Shown here: piece by piece, positions 5,732 through 10,686 of the stretch | Numbering within the stretch: the stretch's first letter is position 1 | Layout of the letters: every line of letters begins with the position of its first letter | From: JBAZYZ01 sp964366065 | GTDB lineage: Bacteria; Patescibacteriota; Minisyncoccia; Phycocordibacterales; VMEP01 | Length of the DNA stretch: 10,686 nucleotides | Direction: 5' to 3' | Assembly: GCA_964366065.1 (NCBI GenBank) | Contig: CAYISF010000022.1 | Location: 1 to 10,686 of the forward strand | The notes under the pieces: generated by a model | Told to the model about the DNA's origin: nothing | The model's database searches: none | Seen by the model: the letters and a program-made list of their open reading frames with translations, nothing else | Program-made: the position numbers and the translations under genes

Positions 5732-6036
5732 ACGTTATTTCACTGGAAATAGAGCGTATCTTGCGGGAAATCAAACGAGATTTTCAATCGTACGGTACGA
5801 TAGAGTTTGACCCTGCGGTGTTCGCCCTCTTCTTTTCTGGGAGGCGCAAAGAAGCTTGGTATGCCGCCACTCATCCGGTAACCATAGAACGATCACGCAT
5901 AGAATCGTCCCTGACTGAGGCACTTCTCTGCTTTGAGAAAGGAATGTTGCCAGAAGGATGGGAGGAGGAGTGGCGAGAATTTCTCCGGGCCGCCGGTTTG
6001 CGCAGGAAGCAACCTAAGTTGCGCTCGGTGTTTTGA
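5728..6036 (+). CDS. small soluble protein of unknown function
   Basis: 102 residues with no signal peptide or membrane helix. The N-terminal part looks helical and charged (EIERILREIKRDF, 7-19). A hydrophobic patch follows at 29-37 (PAVFALFFS), then helices at about 57-72 and 76-90 (WEEEWREFLRAAG) and a basic tail ending KLRSVF. I do not recognise a family or catalytic motif. The gene is supported by a good promoter (5664-5692), an ACGAGG ribosome-binding candidate about 10 bases before the ATG, and a terminator at 6047-6080, so it forms its own transcription unit. Its composition is unlike the exported proteins on either side. Confidence 0.7.
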   Translation: MNVISLEIERILREIKRDFQSYGTIEFDPAVFALFFSGRRKEAWYAATHPVTIERSRIESSLTEALLCFEKGMLPEGWEEEWREFLRAAGLRRKQPKLRSVF

Positions 6037-6046
6037 GGCGAGTTTG

Positions 6047-6080
6047 AGGCGAGCCGTACAGCGGCTCGCCTATTTGTTTG
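6047..6080 (+). terminator. intrinsic terminator after the small unknown gene
   Basis: AGGCGAGCCG (6047-6056) and CGGCTCGCCT (6062-6071) form a perfect 10-bp stem around the loop TACAG, followed by the T-rich tail ATTTGTTTG. It starts 11 bases after the stop at 6036 and supports placing the next gene's start downstream of it. Confidence 0.8.
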
Positions 6081-6118
6081 CGGGGGCGCGGGCGGGAATG
6101 TTACAATATCCGTATTAC

Positions 6119-6961
6119 ATGAATTGCCGGCTTCGTTTTTTCTTTTACCTCCTTTTTGTATGCGTGCTCTTTTTGGCCGGCAGTGTTTCCGCTCAAACAA
6201 AAGTACTGGATAACTCCGGTTTCGTGCCCGGTAATTTATGGTTTTCCAGAACGCCCTCAACCGTGGGAGAGACGGTCACGATTTATACTCTCGTTTGGAA
6301 TGGGAGCACTGAAGACGTTTCCGGTTCAGTATCATTTTTTGACAATGATACGGAGTTTGGGAAACAAATTTTTGTTTTAGCGGGTACGGGAAGTTCTAAA
6401 ATTTTATCGGTGCCATGGGTGGTGAAAGAAGGGTATCACAAAATTTATGCCGAAATAACGGAAAGTTCCGCCGCGCCCCGCGGACAAAGTGTGTCGGTTG
6501 TTTCTTTGCAGTATGGAAAAACACAGGAAGCGGAACAGTTTGTCGGGGCGCCGAAAGCGGCGCAGTCCGAAAGTCCGACTACCACCGTAAGTAATTTTGT
6601 GGGAGAGAAAGTCAATTTTGCCAAAGAATATGCTTCGGAGAATTTACCCGCGCCGATTGTGGATACAACCAAAACGGCGAAGAATGCCTTGGAGAAGGGG
6701 CGCATCTTAGGAGAGTCATGGAGTAAACAGGCAGTAGCAGAACTTCAAAAAGATTTGCAAATCTCAACAACAAGCGCGAATAAAGGAAAAACTTCCGGTT
6801 CCGGAGGTGGTTTTAACATAGAACGGCCGCTCAAATATGTGGAAATATTCCTTCTTTCCATTCTGGCGTTTGTTTCAGGGAATCCATGGCTTTTTTACGC
6901 CGCGCTTATTCTCGTTGTTTTCTTTATTTTACGCTTTATTAAGCGGAAATTCTTTTTCTAA
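6119..6961 (+). CDS. exported membrane-anchored protein with an Ig/CARDB-like domain
   Basis: 280 residues from ATG 6119. The frame is open back to 5933, but that would run through the previous gene and its terminator; ATG 6098 (287 residues) is the other option. From 6119 there is a classic signal peptide: short basic start MNCRLR, core FFFYLLFVCVLFLAG, cleavage after SVSA at 25. Residues 35-130 read as a β-sandwich (TVGETVTIYTLVWNGS, then VSFFDND and YHKIYAEI), like CARDB or other Ig-fold adhesion modules. A polar Ser/Thr/Lys-rich linker leads to a hydrophobic stretch at 241-272, broken by GNP, then a basic end (RFIKRKFFF). It should be anchored in the membrane with the Ig domain outside. 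The stop is followed directly by the malic enzyme ATG, so the two form an operon. Function unknown. Confidence 0.75.
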   Translation: MNCRLRFFFYLLFVCVLFLAGSVSAQTKVLDNSGFVPGNLWFSRTPSTVGETVTIYTLVWNGSTEDVSGSVSFFDNDTEFGKQIFVLAGTGSSKILSVPWVVKEGYHKIYAEITESSAAPRGQSVSVVSLQYGKTQEAEQFVGAPKAAQSESPTTTVSNFVGEKVNFAKEYASENLPAPIVDTTKTAKNALEKGRILGESWSKQAVAELQKDLQISTTSANKGKTSGSGGGFNIERPLKYVEIFLLSILAFVSGNPWLFYAALILVVFFILRFIKRKFFF

Positions 6962-8107
6962 ATGAAAATTATGGATGATATTTACCAGAAAGCTCTTCAG
7001 TTCCACAAAAAGCATCGCGGGAAAATTGAAGTCAAAAGTAAAGTTCCGCTCGCTGACCGCGAGACACTTTCTCTGGCGTACACGCCCGGGGTGGCGCGCG
7101 TTTCGGAAGAAATCGGCAGGGACGCGGCGCTCGCGTACGAATACACCCTTAAACAAAATACAGTAGCCATTGTTTCCGATGGTTCGGCAATTTTGGGTCT
7201 GGGAAATTTAGGCGCGCATGCCGCTATTCCGGTCATGGAAGGGAAGGCCGCCATTTTCAAGGAGTTCGCCGATATTGACGCGTTTCCCATCTGCCTTGAT
7301 ACGCAGGATACCGAAGAGATTATAGCCACGGTCAAACGTCTGGCGCCGGTCTTCGGCGGCATAAATCTGGAGGATATTTCCGCTCCGCGTTGTTTTGAAA
7401 TTGAACGGCGATTGCGCGCCGAACTGCCGATTCCAGTCATGCACGATGACCAGCACGGCACGGCTACGGTCGTTCTGGCGGCGCTTTTAAACGCCCTCCG
7501 GGTTTCCGGCCGCAAAAAAGAGAATGTCAGTATTGTTATCTCCGGCGCCGGCGCGGCCGGTACGGCCATTACCCGCATTCTTTTGGGCTACGGTTTTTCC
7601 GATATAATTTTGTGCGACAGCAAAGGGGCGATTTTTGAAGGCCGGAACGACTTGGACGGGAATAAAAAAGAACTGGCCCGGCTTACTAATAAAGACAAAC
7701 AAATGGGGAATCTGTCCAAAGTGATTTCCGGCGCGGATGTTTTCATAGGAGTCAGCAAACCCGGGCTTGTCACCGAAGAAATGGTCAAAACAATGAACGA
7801 GAAGCCGATAATTTTCGCCCTGGCTAATCCAACGCCGGAAATCATGCCGGGCGTCGCGCACCGCGCCGGAGCTTTTATCGTGGCGACTGGGCGCTCCGAT
7901 TTTCCGAATCAGATAAATAATTCACTGGCTTTCCCTGGAATTTTTCGCGGGGCGCTTGATAACCGAATTAGGCAATTTACAGATAGTATGTTCGTGCGCG
8001 CGGCGGAGAAACTGGCGGAGTACGTGACAAATCCCACGACCGAAGCACTTCTGCCGGCGCAATTTGATAAAGGTATTGTTCTAGCCATCAAAGAAACTAT
8101 ACGCTAA
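6962..8107 (+). CDS. malic enzyme (oxaloacetate-decarboxylating malate dehydrogenase)
   Basis: 381 residues, the size of the short bacterial malic enzyme (YtsJ-like, or MaeB without its phosphotransacetylase domain). It converts L-malate to pyruvate, CO2 and NAD(P)H in the cytosol. The N-terminus IYQKALQFHKKHRGKIEV is typical. Key residues are visible: Tyr40 in AYTPGVARV, Lys95 in MEGKAAIFKEF, metal ligands Glu137-Asp138 in INLEDISAPR and Asp162/163 in HDDQHGTA. The dinucleotide-binding GAGAAG is at 195-200, ANPTPE at 288-293 and NQINNSLAFPG at 316-326. Cofactor preference is not clear; Asp219 after the second β-strand is compatible with NAD. The ATG abuts the previous stop; ATG 6971 (starting MDDIYQ) is an equally likely start. 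Confidence 0.95.
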   Translation: MKIMDDIYQKALQFHKKHRGKIEVKSKVPLADRETLSLAYTPGVARVSEEIGRDAALAYEYTLKQNTVAIVSDGSAILGLGNLGAHAAIPVMEGKAAIFKEFADIDAFPICLDTQDTEEIIATVKRLAPVFGGINLEDISAPRCFEIERRLRAELPIPVMHDDQHGTATVVLAALLNALRVSGRKKENVSIVISGAGAAGTAITRILLGYGFSDIILCDSKGAIFEGRNDLDGNKKELARLTNKDKQMGNLSKVISGADVFIGVSKPGLVTEEMVKTMNEKPIIFALANPTPEIMPGVAHRAGAFIVATGRSDFPNQINNSLAFPGIFRGALDNRIRQFTDSMFVRAAEKLAEYVTNPTTEALLPAQFDKGIVLAIKETIR

Positions 8108-8120
8108 AGGAGGAAAAGAA

Positions 8121-8146
8121 AGTCCCGACTTAGATTAAGCGGGACT
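8121..8146. terminator. hairpin between converging malic enzyme and DHFR-like genes
   Basis: AGTCCCG-A-CTTA (8121-8132) pairs with TAAGCGGGACT (8136-8146), an 11-bp stem with one bulged A and the loop GAT. On the - strand it is followed at once by TTCTTTTCC, so it serves best as terminator for the DHFR-like gene, whose stop lies at 8147. On the + strand the tail (CTAAACCCTTTT) is weaker. Confidence 0.65.
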
Positions 8147-8659
8147 CTAAACCCTTTTCTGATAAATCACTTCCCGACAGTTCACGGGGATACCGCCGCG
8201 TTTTTTTTCTTGCCAGGTAAAACTTTTTGACGACCTTCCCATCGGCCATTCTTCAATGTTTATACTGGGGAAATAAACAGGTGTTTTTCTGGGGAAGCCG
8301 TCCAGTTTGCCGCTAATTTCAAAGGAATAAATCACGTTTGCCCGAGGCAGAGCAGCGGCATATATTCTGGCTCCTCCGGCGATGAAAATCTCAGGGTCAT
8401 CACCGCACTTCTCCACTGCTTCCTCAAAAGATCTGGCATTTTTGTAAAAGGGGTTGTCTTTGTTTGAAACAACCACCATCTGACTGCCTCTGAAAAAATT
8501 GAGGAACTTAGCGGTCCGTTCTCCGGCTATAACATGATGGCCAAAGGTTATTCTTTTGAGGTACTCAGTGGCTTCCGGTATGTCCCAAGCCGGCTCGCCG
8601 GCCCAGCTTATCATTCCGTTTCTGTCTTGGATGACCAATAAAACGATATCTCTTTCCAT
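8147..8659 (-). CDS. dihydrofolate reductase family protein with altered active site
   Basis: 170 residues, DHFR length. The fold is clear: IVLLVIQDRNGMI (5-17), AWDIPEATEYLKRIT (24-38), FGHHVIAGERT (39-49), MVVVS (61-65), SFEEAVEKC (77-85), the NADPH-binding IFIAGGARIYAAALPRA (91-107) and YFPSINIEEW (129-138). Aligned to E. coli DHFR, the catalytic Asp27 is Ala30 (Glu29 lies next to it), the Arg57 that holds the folate glutamate is Ser59, and Thr113 is Phe113. The cofactor side is intact, so it probably reduces something with NADPH, but the folate role is uncertain; a RibD-type pteridine/pyrimidine reductase is an alternative. A perfect AGGAGG 5 bases upstream fixes the start at 8659, not the ATG at 8707. 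No thyA is nearby. Confidence 0.8.
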   Translation of the reverse strand: MERDIVLLVIQDRNGMISWAGEPAWDIPEATEYLKRITFGHHVIAGERTAKFLNFFRGSQMVVVSNKDNPFYKNARSFEEAVEKCGDDPEIFIAGGARIYAAALPRANVIYSFEISGKLDGFPRKTPVYFPSINIEEWPMGRSSKSFTWQEKKRGGIPVNCREVIYQKRV

Positions 8660-8664
8660 TATGG

Positions 8665-8670
8665 CCTCCT
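8665..8670 (-). promoter_or_regulatory. Shine-Dalgarno that sets the DHFR-like start
   Basis: On the - strand AGGAGG lies 5 bases before the ATG at 8659. It is the strongest ribosome-binding site in the window and rules in favour of this start over the in-frame ATG 48 bases upstream, which has none. Confidence 0.85.
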
Positions 8671-8698
8671 GCGAATTTATGGAACGTTCTCTTTCTAC

Positions 8699-8704
8699 AT
8701 AATA
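8699..8704 (-). promoter_or_regulatory. candidate -10 box for the DHFR-like gene
   Basis: TATTAT on the - strand, preceded by TG, would start transcription near 8691 and give a leader of about 32 bases with the AGGAGG in place. The -35 region is only a T run. The alternative ATG at 8707 would lie upstream of this box, which also favours the start at 8659. Confidence 0.35.
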
Positions 8705-8752
8705 CACCCGGCGGCTGTTTTAAAAAAGTGGATTTCTGCTATTGTTATCGTT

Positions 8753-9979
8753 ATGCGCCGGATTTCATTTGATATTGAGAAAAGATTATCTGGGGCGCTT
8801 GGCCGGACCGGCAAACTGGAAACTCCGCGCGGAATCATCGAAACTCCGGCTTTTGTGGTGGTCGGCACCAAGGCGACGGTCAAGGCGCTTAGCCCTGAGC
8901 AAGTGCGGTCGCTTGGCGCGCAAGTGGTTTTGGCGAATACCTACCATTTATATTTACAGCCGGGCGATGAGATGGTGAAAAAAGCCGGCGGTTTGGGGAA
9001 ATTTATGAACTGGGCTAGTCCGACTATGACCGACTCGGGAGGATTTCAGGTATTTTCGCTGGGCGCCGCGTTTGGTTCAAAGGTCGGTAAAATTTCAAAA
9101 TCCGAAACAAAGTATTCTAGTATTTTGCAAAACACTAGAATAACAGAGGAGGTGGAGGAGCCGGCGGGAAAGCTCGCAAAAATAGACGAGGATGGCGTGA
9201 CTTTCAAATCGCACATTGACGGCAGCGAACACCGTTTTACGCCGGAACGTTCCATAGAAATACAGCGCAATATAGGCGCGGATATGATATTCGCGTTTGA
9301 CGAATGCACAACACCTCATGCTTCATATGAATATCAGAAAGAGGCGATGGAAAGGACGCACCGCTGGGCCGCACGTTCGCTTACTGCCCACTTGGAGGCG
9401 AATCCTCCAAGCGGGCAAAGACAGGCGATTTTTGGGATTGTGCAGGGCGGGCGGTTCCGCGACTTGCGTGAAGAGAGCGCGCGGACGATTGCTAAAATGG
9501 AATTTGACGGATTTGGCATCGGCGGTTCGTTTGATAAAGAAGATATTCAAACGGCCATAGGTTGGGTCAATAAGATATTACCCGAAGACAGACCTCGTCA
9601 TCTATTGGGCATAGGCGAACCCGGCGATTTATTCGGCGGAATAGAAAACGGCATTGACCTTTTTGACTGCGTGGCGCCAACCAGAATGGCGAGGAACGGC
9701 GCGCTTTACACAAAAAGTGGCCGCATTAATATTTTGAACGCGAAATTTACGGAAGATTTTTCGCCGATTGAAAAAGATTGTGTATGCTATACGTGTCAAA
9801 ATTATACCCGCGCCTATGTTTCGCATTTGTTTCGCGCCAAGGAAATGTTCGCGGCCACCCTTGCTTCAATTCATAATCTTTGTTTCATTGTGAATTTAGT
9901 AAAGAATATCAGGCAGTCAATTTTGGACGGCAGATTTTCGGAGTTCAAGGATGGTTTCCTGAAACACTACTATGGCTGA
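8753..9979 (+). CDS. tgt: queuine/preQ1 tRNA-guanine transglycosylase
   Basis: 408 residues; Tgt is usually about 375-380. It exchanges the wobble guanine 34 of GUN-anticodon tRNAs (Asp, Asn, His, Tyr) for preQ1 on the way to queuosine. Motifs in order: TPAFVVVGTKATVK (31-44), NTYHLYLQPG (62-71), TDSGGFQVFSLG (93-104, Asp94), HIDGSEHRFTPE (154-165), FDECTTP (182-188), GIVQGG (228-233), GIGGSF (255-260), LLGIGEP (284-290) and DCVAPTRMARNGALYT (305-320) with nucleophile Asp305. The zinc site is Cys343, Cys345, Cys348 and His374. The extra length is an insertion of about 35 residues (105-139) between FSLG and KLAKIDEDG. No queuosine synthesis genes are in view, so salvage of the base or distant genes must supply it. 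It is divergent to the DHFR-like gene. Confidence 0.96.
   Translation: MRRISFDIEKRLSGALGRTGKLETPRGIIETPAFVVVGTKATVKALSPEQVRSLGAQVVLANTYHLYLQPGDEMVKKAGGLGKFMNWASPTMTDSGGFQVFSLGAAFGSKVGKISKSETKYSSILQNTRITEEVEEPAGKLAKIDEDGVTFKSHIDGSEHRFTPERSIEIQRNIGADMIFAFDECTTPHASYEYQKEAMERTHRWAARSLTAHLEANPPSGQRQAIFGIVQGGRFRDLREESARTIAKMEFDGFGIGGSFDKEDIQTAIGWVNKILPEDRPRHLLGIGEPGDLFGGIENGIDLFDCVAPTRMARNGALYTKSGRINILNAKFTEDFSPIEKDCVCYTCQNYTRAYVSHLFRAKEMFAATLASIHNLCFIVNLVKNIRQSILDGRFSEFKDGFLKHYYG
9113..9142. repeat. 30-bp near-perfect palindrome inside the tgt insertion
   Basis: TATTCTAGT (9113-9121) and ACTAGAATA (9134-9142) are perfect inverted repeats. Between them the decamer TTTTGCAAAA (9123-9132) is itself a palindrome. 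Only the pair 9122/9133 (A versus C) fails. The segment encodes YSSILQNTRI in the middle of the residues that make this Tgt longer than usual. Confidence 0.7.
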
Positions 9980-10016
9980 GTTTAAACTCCAATCAAAATT
10001 CAAGCCCGCGCGTTAC

Positions 10017-10046
10017 CCCGGTAGTAGAGCATAGCTCACTACCGGG
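10017..10046. terminator. strong hairpin between tgt and uvrB
   Basis: CCCGGTAGT (10017-10025) pairs with ACTACCGGG (10038-10046). After one bulged A the stem continues as GAGC/GCTC with the loop ATA, 13 pairs in all. There is no T run directly after it (CGAGAGACGG follows), so it may be a weak terminator, an RNA processing site or a structured leader of uvrB. Confidence 0.5.
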
Positions 10047-10072
10047 CGAGAGACGGTAATTTTACTTTCAAT

Positions 10073-10686
10073 ATGACAAATAAAGTTTTTAAGTTACACA
10101 GTCGTTTTGCTCCAGCCGGAGATCAGCCGGAAGCTATTAAAGCGTTGGTCAAAGGCCTCAAAAAAGGAATGCCGAAGCAGACGCTTTTGGGCGTAACCGG
10201 TTCGGGAAAAACATTCACCATGGCCAATGTTATCACTCAAATCGGCAAGCCAACACTCGTTATCGCCCACAATAAGACGCTCGCGGCCCAGCTTGCGCAG
10301 GAATACCGCGAATTTTTTTCCAACAATGCGGTGCATTATTTTGTTTCCTACTACGATTACTATCAGCCGGAGGCGTATATGCCGATTACCGACACCTATA
10401 TTGAAAAGGATGCGCAAATAAACGAGGAGATAGATCGCCTGCGCCACGCTTCCACACAGGCGCTTCTCACCCGTCACGATGTGATTATCGTTGCGTCAGT
10501 ATCCTGTATCTATGGCTTGGGAAGTCCCAAAGAGTATGAGTCCGAGCATCTTATTTTGAAGCGCGGACAAAAAATGGAGCGCGATGAGCTATTGCGGAAA
10601 CTCATCTCAATTCATTTTGAACGCACTTCCGCGGATTTAACCCCAGGGCATTTTCGGAGCATCGGCAGCCGCGTTGAAATTATGCC
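10073..10686 (+). CDS. uvrB: excinuclease ABC subunit B (5' part, runs off the window)
   Basis: The first 204 residues of UvrB, the helicase-like damage-verifying subunit of nucleotide excision repair, which works with UvrA and UvrC. The N-terminus FKLHSRFAPAGDQPEAIKAL is characteristic. Walker A is GVTGSGKT at about 42-49. Next come LVIAHNKTLAAQLAQEY (motif Ia region) and the start of the DNA-clamping β-hairpin, SYYDYYQPEAYMP. The stretch VIIVASVSCIYGLGSP also fits. The catalytic C-terminal motifs lie beyond the window. The ATG is the only reasonable start, with no strong Shine-Dalgarno. The gene follows tgt by 93 bases across the hairpin at 10017-10046. Confidence 0.97.
   Translation, partial: MTNKVFKLHSRFAPAGDQPEAIKALVKGLKKGMPKQTLLGVTGSGKTFTMANVITQIGKPTLVIAHNKTLAAQLAQEYREFFSNNAVHYFVSYYDYYQPEAYMPITDTYIEKDAQINEEIDRLRHASTQALLTRHDVIIVASVSCIYGLGSPKEYESEHLILKRGQKMERDELLRKLISIHFERTSADLTPGHFRSIGSRVEIM

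Noticed and set aside
5933..6118. N-terminal extension of the exported protein to 5933
   Set aside because: It would overlap the previous gene by about 100 bases, run through the terminator at 6047-6080 and bury the signal peptide.
8660..8707. Upstream start (ATG 8707) for the DHFR-like gene
   Set aside because: The added 16 residues are not part of the DHFR fold, there is no ribosome-binding site there, and a perfect AGGAGG serves the ATG at 8659.
1..10686. CRISPR array, phage, toxin-antitoxin or defence island
   Set aside because: No direct repeat series, no nuclease, integrase or toxin/antitoxin signature was seen; the pseudokinase and small proteins have no defence-type neighbours.

Overview
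The window looks like chromosomal DNA of a Candidate Phyla Radiation (Patescibacteria, probably Parcubacteria-like) bacterium. This placement rests on gene character, not a search. There are many short or secreted proteins of unknown function. One is an exported protein of Ig-like repeats with a C-terminal peptidoglycan-binding domain. Most genes lack a clear Shine-Dalgarno, and the tRNA genes do not encode CCA. UGA ends several genes, so this is not the recoded code of Gracilibacteria or Absconditabacteria. I see no transposase, integrase, CRISPR array or phage gene.

Layout. Positions 1-65 hold the end of an unidentified Thr-rich ORF. Next come a one-helix membrane protein (86-409, +) and a 53-residue two-helix membrane protein (482-643, -), which converge on a perfect 17-bp inverted repeat that acts as a terminator. 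A minimal zincin metallopeptidase follows (831-1220). A structured intergenic region leads into an overlapping pair: a HAD-IB phosphatase (1488-2207) and a kinase-fold protein whose catalytic residues are all replaced (2188-3162). Tail-to-tail with that pair is the exported Ig-repeat/peptidoglycan-binding protein (3156-4607, -). Two proline tRNA genes (anticodons GGG and CGG) precede a ZIP-family metal transporter (4933-5655). A small unknown protein (5728-6036) has a good sigma70-type promoter, a six-codon upstream ORF and its own terminator. Then come an exported membrane-anchored protein (6119-6961) and, with no gap, malic enzyme (6962-8107). A DHFR-family protein (8147-8659, -) faces malic enzyme across a shared hairpin. 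On its other side are tgt (8753-9979) and the start of uvrB (10073 to the window edge).

Functional view. The recognisable genes cover central carbon metabolism (malic enzyme), tRNA supply and modification (two tRNA-Pro, Tgt), DNA repair (UvrB), metal uptake (ZIP), surface proteins and phosphate chemistry. I see no undescribed multi-gene system. The observations most worth checking are the pseudokinase coupled to the HAD phosphatase, the DHFR-like protein that has lost three active-site residues, the near-palindromic segment inside an in-frame insertion of Tgt, and the hairpin-rich leader that masks the ribosome-binding site of the phosphatase.
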